DNA from: Patiriisocius sp047731265 | Lineage (GTDB): Bacteria > Bacteroidota > Bacteroidia > Flavobacteriales > Flavobacteriaceae | Assembly: GCF_047731265.1 (NCBI RefSeq) | Contig: NZ_CP159835.1 | Location: 1,860,001-1,924,000 of the forward strand | Reading direction: 5' to 3' | DNA: 64,000 bases | Part shown: positions 7,651 to 17,261 of the stretch, piece by piece | Layout: each line of letters opens with the position of its first letter | Position numbering within the stretch: position 1 is the stretch's first letter | Made by a program: the position numbers and the translations under genes | Notes under the pieces: model-generated | Databases searched by the model: none | The model's input: the letters and a program-made list of their open reading frames with translations, nothing else | Told to the model about the DNA's origin: nothing

Positions 7651-8904
7651 ATGTTAGATAACAATCAATTATTACGTTTTACAACAGCAGGAAGTGTAGA
7701 TGACGGGAAAAGTACTTTAATAGGTCGTTTATTATATGATTCTAAATCAATATTTGAAGACCAACTTGAGGCCATTACAAAGACAAGTAAAAAGAAAGGC
7801 CACGATGGTGTGGATTTAGCCTTATTTACAGATGGTTTACGGGATGAACGTGAGCAGGGTATCACCATAGATGTTGCCTATAGATATTTTACAACACCAA
7901 AACGTAAATTTATTATTGCCGATACTCCAGGTCATATTCAATATACTCGCAATATGGTAACAGGAGCATCAACAGCAAATGTCGCAACCATATTAATTGA
8001 TGCGAGACATGGTGTTATTGAACAAACAAAAAGACACGCATTTATAGCTTCTTTATTGCAAATACCGCATATTATCGTTTGTGTTAACAAAATGGACTTG
8101 GTAGACTACTCTGAAGATGTGTACAATGATATTGTTAGACAGTTTGAAGATATATCTTCAAAAATGTTAGTGACAGATGTACGTTTTATTCCAATGTGTG
8201 CCTTAAATGGAGATAACGTAGTAAACAAATCTGAGAATATGCCTTGGTACCAAGGCGCTCCAATGTTACACACATTAGAGACAATGCATATTAGTAGTGA
8301 TATTAATAAGGTAGACGCTCGTTTTCCTGTGCAAACAGTTTTAAGGCCGCAAAGCGAAGGTTATATAGATTATAGAGGATATGCAGGACGCATTGCTAGT
8401 GGTATTTTTAGAAAAGGAGATGAGGTAACGGTAATGCCATCAGGTTTTACTTCTAAAATTAAAAGTATAGATACTTTAGGTAATGAATTAGAAGAAGCTT
8501 TTGCGCCAATGTCTGTATCTATAACATTAGAAGACGATATAGATATTAGTCGTGGGGATATGATTGTAAGATCAAATAACAAACCCGAAGACACTCAAGA
8601 TATAGAAGTTATGTTATGTTGGTTGGGTAACGATTCAGCAAAACCGAGAACAAAATATACTATAAAGCATACATCTAACGATCAAAAAGCAATGATTAAA
8701 GAAGTAGTTTACAAGTATGACGTTAACACAATAGAGCGTATTAATGACGATAAAGAGCTTAATCTGAATGACATTTGTAAAGTGAGAATACGTACTACAA
8801 AACCATTAATGGTAGATTCTTATAGAAAAAATAGAACTACAGGAAGTATAATTTTAGTAGATGATGCAACGAACGAAACTGTTGCTGCAGGAATGATCGT
8901 TTAA
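7651..8904 (+). CDS. cysN: Sulfate adenylyltransferase subunit 1 CysN
   Basis: CysN is the GTPase subunit that couples GTP hydrolysis to APS formation. Motifs are G1 GSVDDGKST (14-22), the EREQGITID switch (67-74), G3 DTPGH (91-95) and G4 NKMD (146-149), followed by two beta-barrel domains. At 417 residues it is the stand-alone form without a fused APS kinase, in agreement with the separate cysC. Its stop overlaps the start of a flippase gene that is now broken, so the operon once ran into that gene. Confidence 0.95.
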   Translation: MLDNNQLLRFTTAGSVDDGKSTLIGRLLYDSKSIFEDQLEAITKTSKKKGHDGVDLALFTDGLRDEREQGITIDVAYRYFTTPKRKFIIADTPGHIQYTRNMVTGASTANVATILIDARHGVIEQTKRHAFIASLLQIPHIIVCVNKMDLVDYSEDVYNDIVRQFEDISSKMLVTDVRFIPMCALNGDNVVNKSENMPWYQGAPMLHTLETMHISSDINKVDARFPVQTVLRPQSEGYIDYRGYAGRIASGIFRKGDEVTVMPSGFTSKIKSIDTLGNELEEAFAPMSVSITLEDDIDISRGDMIVRSNNKPEDTQDIEVMLCWLGNDSAKPRTKYTIKHTSNDQKAMIKEVVYKYDVNTIERINDDKELNLNDICKVRIRTTKPLMVDSYRKNRTTGSIILVDDATNETVAAGMIV

Positions 8905-9844
8905 TGAAAAATTTCCATTACTTGGTGAAAATTAAAAAAGTTAAAAATTTATTTAATGTAAAATTTGTTAAGGATGCTAGCTTTACTATTAGATCACATT
9001 TTACCGCAGGTATTTCTGGTTTACTTATAAATACTGTTATCGGGAATCATTTGGGAGTAGGGAATCTTGGAATAATTAATCAAGGACTATCTATTTATAT
9101 GATTTTAGCGCTGCTTTCAAATTTTCGGATTCAGACGTCTGCTCAAAAGCATACATCCCAACATAGTGATAATGATGGTCTTATTAAAGGCATATTTTCT
9201 AATGCGATTGTTGCTAGATCATTAAGCTCTTGTGTGGTTGTTTTCTCTTTCTTTTATTAAGATTCTTTCCGAATATAATGAGTGCTGAAGCACTTTGGGT
9301 TATAATTAAAATGCTGATTTTTGGAGTTCCTTTGTTTGCCCTTAATAAGACGATAAACAATTTTATGACTGGCCTAAGGGAAATAAAAATAGATGCTATA
9401 GTCAGGGTGATAAGATGGAGTACAATAATCCTATTAGTAGTATATGTAAGGGCAGCAGACCTTCCTTTTAAATCTATTGCTTATTCTTTTATTTGTTCTG
9501 AAGTTCTAATATTATCTTACTTTTTTATTAAAACTAGAAAATACTGGGGTAAAATAGATTTTAAATGGGTCTATAAGCATTTGTCTTTTGTTATAAAGAG
9601 TGTAATGGAAGAATTTGTAGCAACATTTAATACAAGAATACCTATTCTTATTATTGGATATAGTCTTGGTGATGAAGCTGCGGGGTATTAGGCGTACATT
9701 GAAGTTTTTGTTTTTTCAATCCTTATGATCTCTGCCGCACTGTAAAAGAATTTTAACCCACTTTTTACTAAGCTTTGGTATGAAAATAACTCTCCTGCGA
9801 TTAGAAGTAAAATTCGTCAGGTATTTAGTATTTCATCATTAATT
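8904..9844 (+). pseudogene. Wzx-type polysaccharide flippase, broken
   Basis: The reading frame starts at the cysN stop and encodes a hydrophobic protein of the PST/MATE-like flippase type (FTAGISGLLINTVIGNHLGVGNLGIINQG). It is shifted near 9240-9250, continues in another frame (FPNIMSAEALWVIIKMLIFGVPLFALNKTINNFMTG, written here in two parts: FPNIMSAEALW and PLFALNKTINNFMTG), and is interrupted by in-frame stops at about 9689 and 9743. It then ends abruptly at a T/A-rich TAATTTTTTTA junction with a duplicated wbpB fragment. The remaining half of a normal flippase is missing. The intact flippase at 21207 has presumably replaced it. Confidence 0.85.
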
Positions 9845-10668
9845 TTTTTATTGAATTTGAACGCTTTGATAGATTTGTTGATAAATGGTCTAGAAAAAAT
9901 GGTTGTAAAATTGATTTCATTTCGATTTGCTCACCAAATTATCTGCACGATTCACATATAAGATTTGCTTTAAAAAGTGGAGCTGATGTAATTTGTGAAA
10001 AACCGCTGGTTTTGAATCCCTGGAATATTGAACAATTAGAAGAAATTGAGAAAGAAACGGGAAAAAAAACAAATAATATTTTTCAGCTTCGATTGCATCC
10101 TTCAATGGTTGCTTTGAAACAAAAAGTACAAAATGAATTAAAAGTGAACCCATCAAAAGGGTATGATATAGATGTAACATACCTAACTTCAAGAGGCAAA
10201 TGGTATTTTGCTTCTTGGAAAGGAGATATGTCTAAATCTGGAGGAATTGCTACCAATATTGGCGTTCATTTTTATGATATGCTTTGTTGGATATTTGGTG
10301 ATGTTATAGAAAATGTGGTTCACTTAAAAACACCCGATGCCAATGCTGGAAGTTTGATACTAAAACATGCCAATGTTCGATGGTTTTTATCGGTAAATCA
10401 AAACTATTTACCCAACAAAGTGCAGTTAGCAGGGCAAACTACTTTCAGATCTATTGTGGTAGATGGTGAAGAAATAGAATTTAGTGGGGGCTTTGCAGAT
10501 TTGCATACTAGAAGCCATGAAGAAATTTTAAAAGGAAATGGATTCGGTCTAAGCGAGGCCTATAGTTCGGTCGAAACAGTATCTACCATAAGAAACCTAG
10601 CCCATATAGGATTAAAAGGGGAATACCATCCATTTTGTAAAAAAGTGATTGGTGAAACATCTATTTGA
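9845..10668 (+). pseudogene. 5'-truncated duplicate of the WbpB/WlbA-like gene
   Basis: From about 9853 the frame is a close copy of codons 52-323 of the gene at 3624, with scattered substitutions (for example YT to DA, KV to NK changes near the substrate domain). The Rossmann-fold start with the nucleotide-binding loop is absent and no start codon is in the right place; an internal Met follows EKP. It therefore cannot make a working dehydrogenase. Divergence is greater than in the 7.9-kb repeat further right, which suggests an older event or import of a related allele. Confidence 0.85.
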
Positions 10669-10680
10669 ACAATAAGTATT

Positions 10681-10961
10681 TTGAAAATCATCACAATTAT
10701 AGGGGTAAGGCCTCAGTTTATAAAGCATTTTCTTTTGAAAAAGCTAGAAAAGGGAAATTAGAGTTAATAACTATTCATACTGGCCAGCATTATGACCCCA
10801 ATATGAGCGAAGTCTTTTTTGACCAATTAAAGATGAATAAGCCAAATTACATGTTAAATGTTGGCAGTGGTTATCATGGGATGCAAACTGCGAAAATGGT
10901 GGTTGATATTGAGAAAATTGTTGATGATGAAAAACCAAGACCAATGAGGAAGAATGAATAA
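10681..10961 (+). pseudogene. UDP-GlcNAc 2-epimerase-type gene, frameshifted and 3'-truncated
   Basis: A TTG-started frame gives LKIITIIGVRPQFIK, the N-terminus of WecB/WbpI-type 2-epimerases. A frameshift near 10725 then moves the coding to another frame reading LELITIHTGQHYDPNMSEVF and MLNVGSGYHGMQTAKMV, both family motifs. The sequence ends after about 90 codons of the usual 370. In WbpB/WbpD pathways the next enzyme is such an epimerase (WbpI), so this is probably its relic. Confidence 0.85.
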
Positions 10962-11014
10962 GGGGAGTATTTGTTAAACTTGATAGAGTAAATAGTTAAG
11001 AGAAACTTCTTGTA

Positions 11015-12220
11015 ATGGAAAAAAAATACGATTATATTATTGTAGGAGGAGGTATTATAGGTTTAGCAACAGCTTATAAATTAGCATTAAAAGAAAATAA
11101 CAAAAGTATTCTCGTTTTAGAAAAAGAAAAAACTTTAGCCTCACATCAAACAGGAAATAATTCAGGTGTTATTCATTCGGGTATTTATTATACTCCAGGA
11201 TCGTTAAAGGCAAAGAATTGCATAAATGGTAGAAAGCAGTTAATTGATTTTGCACAAAAACATAGGATAAGCCACGAAATGTGTGGAAAGCTAATTGCTG
11301 CATTTAAAAAATCAGAAGTACCGACCTTAGAAAAAATATATAGGAATGGTCTTGAGAATGGGTTAGAAGACATAAAAATTCTGTCTTCAGAAGAAAGTAG
11401 GCAATACGAGCCATATGTAGAGTGTATTCAATCTATTTTTGTTCCATATGCCGGAATTATAGACTACCGTCAAGTTGTAGAGACTTTGGCACAAGAATTT
11501 TTAAAAATAAATCCAAATAATCAGGTCTTAAAGCTAACAAAAGTTACTGCAATTAAAAGTGAGAATGAGTTTAAAGTAATAGTTACACCTCAACAAGAAT
11601 ATAGTACGAAATATGCTATATTTTCTGCAGGATTGCAAGCTGATGAGATGGCAACACTTGACGGTATTGACATGAATATACAAATCGTTGGGTTTAGAGG
11701 TGATTATTACAATGTAATTAATCAAGGAGTGAAAAAAGTAAAAGGACTGATTTATCCTGTACCTAATACAAACCTTCCTTTTTTGGGGGTCCATTTAACC
11801 AAAATGTATGACGGAAGTATTGAAGCTGGACCAAATGCGGTATTTTCATTTAAGAAAGAGGGTTATTCAAGAATAAGTTTTAGCATACGAGATACTATTA
11901 AGGCCTTTACTTTTATAGGGTTATGGAAACTTTTTTTTGGTTATTGGAAAATTGGACTTGGTGAATATAAAAGAGCATTTAGTAAAAAAAGGTTTTTAAA
12001 ATCATTGAAAAAATTAGTTCCAGACTTAAAAATGGAAGAGATTACCAGAGGGAAATCTGGCGTACGAGCGCAAGCATTGGACAACAAAGGGAATTTAGTA
12101 GATGATTTTTTAATTAAAAAAACTCCAAATTCATTACATATAATTAATGCTCCGTCACCGGCAGCAACGGCATGTTTAGCAATTGCGGATGAGGTGGTAA
12201 ACAGAATATTTGAAAAATAG
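11015..12220 (+). CDS. FAD-dependent oxidoreductase, L-2-hydroxyglutarate oxidase (LhgO) family
   Basis: The 401-residue protein has the FAD-binding signature YIIVGGGIIGLATA (7-20) and TGNNSGVIHSGIYY, which follows the LhgO/DAO pattern. The C-terminal RGKSGVRAQALDNKGNLVDDF and NAPSPAATACLAIAD close the FAD fold. LhgO oxidises L-2-hydroxyglutarate to 2-oxoglutarate at the membrane. Its place at the head of a sugar epimerase-aminotransferase-AsnB run is striking: related enzymes in polysaccharide loci may act on a sugar-linked or acyl substituent. The family is clear; the substrate is not. Confidence 0.75.
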   Translation: MEKKYDYIIVGGGIIGLATAYKLALKENNKSILVLEKEKTLASHQTGNNSGVIHSGIYYTPGSLKAKNCINGRKQLIDFAQKHRISHEMCGKLIAAFKKSEVPTLEKIYRNGLENGLEDIKILSSEESRQYEPYVECIQSIFVPYAGIIDYRQVVETLAQEFLKINPNNQVLKLTKVTAIKSENEFKVIVTPQQEYSTKYAIFSAGLQADEMATLDGIDMNIQIVGFRGDYYNVINQGVKKVKGLIYPVPNTNLPFLGVHLTKMYDGSIEAGPNAVFSFKKEGYSRISFSIRDTIKAFTFIGLWKLFFGYWKIGLGEYKRAFSKKRFLKSLKKLVPDLKMEEITRGKSGVRAQALDNKGNLVDDFLIKKTPNSLHIINAPSPAATACLAIADEVVNRIFEK

Positions 12221-12237
12221 TTCATTAAAATAAAAAC

Positions 12238-13221
12238 ATGGAAAAATTAAAAGATGCAAAAGTATTAGTCATTGGTGGCGCTGGATTTATAGGAGGGTTT
12301 GTAGTCAGTGAATTATTGAAATCTGACGTAAAAGAAGTTGTAATTTATGATAATTTCGCACGTGGTAAGGCGGATAATATAGTTGAAAGCTTAAAGGATC
12401 CTAGATGTACTGTATATCCATTAGGTGGTGATGTTAGGGAAATAGATATCCTAGACAGTGCTATGAAAGATGTTGATTATGTATTTCATTTAGCGGCAAT
12501 GTGGTTGTTACATTGTAAAGACTTTCCTAGAACAGCATTTGATGTAAATATTGCAGGTACTTTTAACGTGTTAGAAGCATGTGTGAATAACAATATTAAA
12601 AAATTAATATATTCTTCATCTGCATCTGTTTACGGAGATGCTGTTCAGGTTCCTATGACAGAATCTCACCCTTTTAATAACAAGAATTTCTACGGCGCTA
12701 CTAAGATAGCTGGAGAGGCTATGGCTACTGCTTATAATGATCGATATGGCCTTGAAATAATTGGGTTAAGATATATGAATGTATATGGTCCAGGTCAGGA
12801 TCAACATGCTGTTTACAGTGGAGTCGTGCCTATTATGTTAAATAAAATTGAGGCAGGAGAACAACCAATAATAAATGGAGATGGAAGCCAAGCATATGAT
12901 TTTATTTATGTTGAAGATATTGCCAGATCTAATATTGCAGCACTAGAATCTGACGTAAAAATTGGAAACTATAATGTAGGTACCGAAGTACAAACAACCA
13001 TTAAACAATTATGTGACACTATTTTAGATTTAAAACAATCTGAATTAAAAGTGAAATATGTACCGTATTCTGCAGACGATGCTCGTGCATTAGTTCAAAA
13101 TAGAATTGGATCTCGCCAACGCGCAGAACAAGAATTAGGATTTTTATATAAAGATTCGTTAAGAGAAGGATTACAAAAATTAATCGATTGGAGAAAATCA
13201 GTTGGAATTGATAAAGAATAA
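12238..13221 (+). CDS. NAD-dependent sugar epimerase/dehydratase (extended SDR)
   Basis: The 327-residue protein has the NAD-binding loop GGAGFIGG (13-20), SSSASVYGD (126-134), and catalytic Tyr152 and Lys156 in FYGATKIAGE. The C-terminal substrate domain has DFIYVEDIARS. It belongs to the GalE/4-epimerase and 4,6-dehydratase superfamily; the exact nucleotide sugar cannot be told. The DegT aminotransferase starts 5 bp after its stop, so it probably provides the keto-sugar for that enzyme. Confidence 0.82.
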   Translation: MEKLKDAKVLVIGGAGFIGGFVVSELLKSDVKEVVIYDNFARGKADNIVESLKDPRCTVYPLGGDVREIDILDSAMKDVDYVFHLAAMWLLHCKDFPRTAFDVNIAGTFNVLEACVNNNIKKLIYSSSASVYGDAVQVPMTESHPFNNKNFYGATKIAGEAMATAYNDRYGLEIIGLRYMNVYGPGQDQHAVYSGVVPIMLNKIEAGEQPIINGDGSQAYDFIYVEDIARSNIAALESDVKIGNYNVGTEVQTTIKQLCDTILDLKQSELKVKYVPYSADDARALVQNRIGSRQRAEQELGFLYKDSLREGLQKLIDWRKSVGIDKE

Positions 13222-13226
13222 TTAAT

Positions 13227-14366
13227 ATGAAAATACCATTAATAAAACCATTTATCACGCAGGAAATTAAAGATAAGGTTATCGAAGTTCTTGAAAGCGG
13301 ATATCTTACAGAAGGTCCTGTTACAAGAGAGTTTGAGGATACTCTGAAGGATTATTTAGGCTGTAAACATTTAATGGCGGTAACTTCTGCTACTACAGGT
13401 TTAGAAATGGCTTTAAGAGCACTGAATATTGGTCCTGGCGATGAGGTTATTGTTCCAGATTATACCTATCCAGCAACGGCATCTGTAGCGCCAATTGTGG
13501 GTGCAAAAGCTGTAATTGTAGACGTGTCTAGAGAAAATATGCTTATTGATTATGATGCATTAGAAGCAGCTATTACACCTAGAACTAAAGTGATAATCCC
13601 TGTATCTTTATTTGGTGCACCACTAGATTATGATAGACTAAATGCTATCAAAGAAAAGCATAATTTATATATAATTGAAGATGCAGCTTGTACTATTGGA
13701 GCAGAGTTTAAGGGAGAGAAAATAGGTAGACAAGCAGATATTACCGTATTTTCTTTACATCCAAGAAAATTTATTACAACCGGAGAAGGTGGCATTGTTA
13801 CCACGCAAAGTGATGAACTAGCAGAATGGATGAATTCATACAAACATTTTGGTATGGACATGACCGGAGCTTCTCGTGAAGGTATTCACTTTTCTAATAT
13901 TGGAACAAATTATAAGCTTACAAATTTGCAAGCAGCGGTAGGATTAGGTCAATTAAAACACATAGATGCTTTGTTAGCTAAACGAATTGAGCTAGCAAAC
14001 AACTATGAAGCTATGCTTAGAAATGTTGATGGTATTACCCTAACACATTTCTCAGAAAAAGAAAGGTGTGCTAATTGTACATGTACCTCTAAGCAATGTA
14101 AACACTCCTATCAAACGTTTTCTATTTTCGTTGAGGATAGAGATCGTATCATGACCGAAATGCGTGCAAAAGGAATAGAAGTTCAAATTGGAACCTATTC
14201 ACTTCACATGCACGAAGCTTTTCAAAATAATCCTTTAGTTGAAATTAAGGGTGATATGAAAAATAGTTTATGGTGCTACAAACACGCATTGGCATTGCCA
14301 TTATATAACGATTTAACTCCTGAATTACAGGAGCGTGTTGTTACAGAATTAAAAGCTTGTTTATAG
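13227..14366 (+). CDS. DegT/DnrJ/EryC1-family sugar aminotransferase
   Basis: This PLP enzyme of 379 residues transfers an amino group to a keto sugar nucleotide. EDAA (151-154) binds the cofactor and Lys181 in FSLHPRKFITTGEGG is the Schiff-base lysine. An unusual feature is a cysteine cluster at 281, 284, 286 and 291 (CANCTCTSKQC) followed by His293, in a loop before the C-terminal domain; it looks like a metal site and is not part of the standard fold. It is sandwiched by 5-bp and 1-bp gaps between the epimerase and asnB genes, and the sugar formyltransferase downstream needs an amino sugar such as this enzyme would produce. Confidence 0.87.
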   Translation: MKIPLIKPFITQEIKDKVIEVLESGYLTEGPVTREFEDTLKDYLGCKHLMAVTSATTGLEMALRALNIGPGDEVIVPDYTYPATASVAPIVGAKAVIVDVSRENMLIDYDALEAAITPRTKVIIPVSLFGAPLDYDRLNAIKEKHNLYIIEDAACTIGAEFKGEKIGRQADITVFSLHPRKFITTGEGGIVTTQSDELAEWMNSYKHFGMDMTGASREGIHFSNIGTNYKLTNLQAAVGLGQLKHIDALLAKRIELANNYEAMLRNVDGITLTHFSEKERCANCTCTSKQCKHSYQTFSIFVEDRDRIMTEMRAKGIEVQIGTYSLHMHEAFQNNPLVEIKGDMKNSLWCYKHALALPLYNDLTPELQERVVTELKACL

Positions 14367-14367
14367 T

Positions 14368-16260
14368 ATGTGTGGAATTGTAGGGGTTTTTAATCTTAAT
14401 AGAGAAGTTGTCATAAGAGACCAGTTAAAATCTATGGCAGATCAAATTGCCCATCGTGGTCCTGATGGACAAGGGTATTTTGTAAAAGAAAATATTGGTT
14501 TGGCACACAAACGTCTTGCTATATTAGACACAAGTGATAAAGGAGCTCAACCAATGAGTTCTAAAAGCCTAAAATGGACTGTTGTATTTAATGGTTGTAT
14601 CTATAATTTTTCAGAATTAAAACAAGAGCTTAAAGCTAAAGGTCACCTTTTTAACTCTGAATCAGATACTGAAGTGATTTGCGAAGGTATAGAGGCTTAT
14701 GGAACTATATTTTTTGAGCGATTAAATGGCATGTTTGCAATTGCAGCATGGAATAACGAGACTAAAGAATTGTTTTTAAGCAGAGACCGTTTTGGAATTA
14801 AACCTTTATATTATTGGTTTAACGGCAAAACACTTTGTTTTGCTAGCGAAATTAAAGCGATTATTAAGCATCCAGATTATAAAATTGATGTGGACTTAAG
14901 TGCATTAAATGAATATTTTTCATTTCAAAATGTGTTTTCATTTAATACGTTATTTAAAGGTGTAACCATGCTTCCACCAGCAAATACTGTGAAAATTGAT
15001 ACCTCATCAACCTTTGTAAAACATGATTCTTGGTGGGATTATGATTTTACAAATACAGATGAAGACATGTCTTTTAAAGAAGCTAAAGAAGAAACGAAGC
15101 GTTTGTTTAAACAAGCAGTAACTAGGCAAATGATTGCAGATGTTCCCGTAGGTGCATATTTATCTGGAGGAATGGATTCGGGCTCTATTACAGCGGTGGC
15201 ATCTAAACAGGTAGATAGATTATCTACGTTTACTTGTGGTTTTGATATGAGTGAAGCTACTGGGAGAGAAGCTAATTTTGATGAGCGTAGGGATGCAGAG
15301 TTAATGTCAAACCATTTCAAAACTGAACAGTTTGAGCAGGTTATGAATGCTGGTGATATACGATGGTCTTTACCAAAGCTAGTTTATCATTTAGAGGATT
15401 TACGAGTTGGTATGTCATATCCAAGTTATTATATATCCAGATTAGCTTCAAAATTTGTAAAAGTATGTTTACAAGGCACTGGAGGAGATGAATTATTTGG
15501 TGGATATCCATGGCGTTATTATAAAGTATTTGATTCTTTAAACAAAGAAGAATTTTTCGATCAGTATTATGAGTTTTGGCAACGTTTGGTGCCAGATGCA
15601 GAAAAAGAAGCTCTTTTTACAAAAGAAGTGTTTGATAAGATAGATGTAGACGAACCAAGACGAGTTTTTGAACGCGTATTTACTTTTAACGATAAGTTAA
15701 AATATGATACACCAGAACAGCACATTAATAACTCGTTATATTTTGAAATAAAAACCTTTTTACCCGGTTTATTTTTAGTTGGTGATAAGCTTGCAATGGC
15801 GCATGGATTAGAAGAGCGATTCCCTTTTATGGATAATGATTTGGTAGATTTTGCAATGAAAGTTCCTGTAAAACATAAGTTAGGAAACCTTGAAAAGAAA
15901 ATCGCTAAGATTGACGAGAATTTAGAAAAGAAAAAAGTAGTATATAGAGAGTTTGACGATGGTAAAAATGTGCTTAGAAAAGCTATGGCAGATTTTATTC
16001 CGGATGAAATCATAAATCGTAAAAAGCAAGGGTTTTCTGCTCCAGATGAAAGTTGGTACAGAGGAGAAAATGCAGATTATGTTAAAGAGTTATTGTTGTC
16101 TGAGAATACCGTAAGTACAAAATATATTGACAAAGATTATATTACTAAAACCGTAGATGAGCATATCAATAAGGGTGTTAACCATCGTTTACTAATATGG
16201 TCTTTTATGAATTTTGAATGGTGGTGTAAAATATTTTTAAATGGTGAATCTATTAACTAA
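14368..16260 (+). CDS. Asparagine synthetase (glutamine-hydrolysing) family, first copy
   Basis: The 630-residue protein has the N-terminal glutaminase domain with nucleophile Cys2 (MCGIVGVFN) and the RFGIKPLYY segment, then a synthetase domain with the PPi loop SGGMDSGS. The C-terminal RKKQGFSAPDESW is typical of AsnB-like proteins in sugar loci. Such paralogues often amidate uronic acids of the polysaccharide rather than make free asparagine; the presence of two copies and the gene context favour this. It is 1 bp from the aminotransferase gene and 5 bp from the next. Confidence 0.85.
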   Translation: MCGIVGVFNLNREVVIRDQLKSMADQIAHRGPDGQGYFVKENIGLAHKRLAILDTSDKGAQPMSSKSLKWTVVFNGCIYNFSELKQELKAKGHLFNSESDTEVICEGIEAYGTIFFERLNGMFAIAAWNNETKELFLSRDRFGIKPLYYWFNGKTLCFASEIKAIIKHPDYKIDVDLSALNEYFSFQNVFSFNTLFKGVTMLPPANTVKIDTSSTFVKHDSWWDYDFTNTDEDMSFKEAKEETKRLFKQAVTRQMIADVPVGAYLSGGMDSGSITAVASKQVDRLSTFTCGFDMSEATGREANFDERRDAELMSNHFKTEQFEQVMNAGDIRWSLPKLVYHLEDLRVGMSYPSYYISRLASKFVKVCLQGTGGDELFGGYPWRYYKVFDSLNKEEFFDQYYEFWQRLVPDAEKEALFTKEVFDKIDVDEPRRVFERVFTFNDKLKYDTPEQHINNSLYFEIKTFLPGLFLVGDKLAMAHGLEERFPFMDNDLVDFAMKVPVKHKLGNLEKKIAKIDENLEKKKVVYREFDDGKNVLRKAMADFIPDEIINRKKQGFSAPDESWYRGENADYVKELLLSENTVSTKYIDKDYITKTVDEHINKGVNHRLLIWSFMNFEWWCKIFLNGESIN

Positions 16261-16265
16261 AAAAT

Positions 16266-17261
16266 ATGATTTCATTAAAACAGCAAAGAGTTCTATCCAA
16301 AATAAAAGAAAAAAATGTAGAGCTAGGATTAGACCTAACCGGTTATAATATCCTAACAGAAGTTGGTTCTGGTGAATATGTTTATACTCCAATAATTGCA
16401 GCTTTAGCAAATGCAAATAAAATAGTTGCTTACACAAAAGATTCTAGGTATGGAAAGGCTAGTGATATAATTGAACGATGCAGAATAATCCTTAAAGGTA
16501 TTGGTTTAGCAGATAAGGTTGAGTTTTATTCAGATGAGGTAAGTAAAGAGCATTTAGAAAACGCTGATATTATTACTAACTCAGGGTTTTTAAGGCCTTT
16601 AAATAAAGAGAAATTACAATATTTAAAAAAGAATGCGGTAATTCCTTTAATGTATGAAAAATGGGAGTTAAGAGATTCTGATATAGATATTGACTATTGT
16701 AAATTAAATAAGATTAGAGTTGCTGGTACGTGGGAAAATCATCCAGATTTATTAGTTTTTAATCACGTGGGTCCTTTAGCGGTAAAAATGTCTTTAAATG
16801 CAGGTTATGAAGTTTATAATAATAAAATTATAGTATGGTCTGATGACCATTTTGGGGAAGTAGCGAAAAAGGCTTTTTTAAGTCTAGGGGCAAAAGAAGT
16901 TATATTAACGACAAATCAGGATTTTTTATATAAAAATATTGAAAATGTAGATTTTATTTATGTATGTGATTATGATGAAAAGAGGGAATATGGTTCAGCT
17001 GATTTTTTTGACTTTAAAAAGTTATTAAAATTAAATCCAGACTTCGGAATTGTTCATCTGTATGGAAATATTAATTATAATAAACATAAAGATTCAATAA
17101 CTACATTATATCCCTCTTTTGATGGTTTTTCTAGTATTATGACTTATACGTTAAGTCATATTGGAATTAATCCATTAATAAATTTACAAATTTCTGGATT
17201 TAAGGTTGCAGAGTCTTTACATGAAAATATTAGCTGCGAATTTGCTCAAATTATAAAATAA
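16266..17261 (+). CDS. Uncharacterised EPS-locus protein, Rossmann-like
   Basis: I do not recognise this 331-residue protein. The pattern of alternating strands and helices (NKIVAYTKDSRYG, KVEFYSDEV, ADIITNSGFLRPL, NKIIVWSDDHFGEVAKKAF, KEVILTTNQDF, VDFIYVCDYDEKREYG) suggests two Rossmann-like halves, as in 2-hydroxyacid dehydrogenases or S-adenosylhomocysteine hydrolase, but no clean GxGxxG is visible. There is no signal peptide or membrane segment. The formyltransferase ATG overlaps its stop by 1 base, so the two products probably act in sequence on one amino sugar. Confidence 0.6.
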   Translation: MISLKQQRVLSKIKEKNVELGLDLTGYNILTEVGSGEYVYTPIIAALANANKIVAYTKDSRYGKASDIIERCRIILKGIGLADKVEFYSDEVSKEHLENADIITNSGFLRPLNKEKLQYLKKNAVIPLMYEKWELRDSDIDIDYCKLNKIRVAGTWENHPDLLVFNHVGPLAVKMSLNAGYEVYNNKIIVWSDDHFGEVAKKAFLSLGAKEVILTTNQDFLYKNIENVDFIYVCDYDEKREYGSADFFDFKKLLKLNPDFGIVHLYGNINYNKHKDSITTLYPSFDGFSSIMTYTLSHIGINPLINLQISGFKVAESLHENISCEFAQIIK

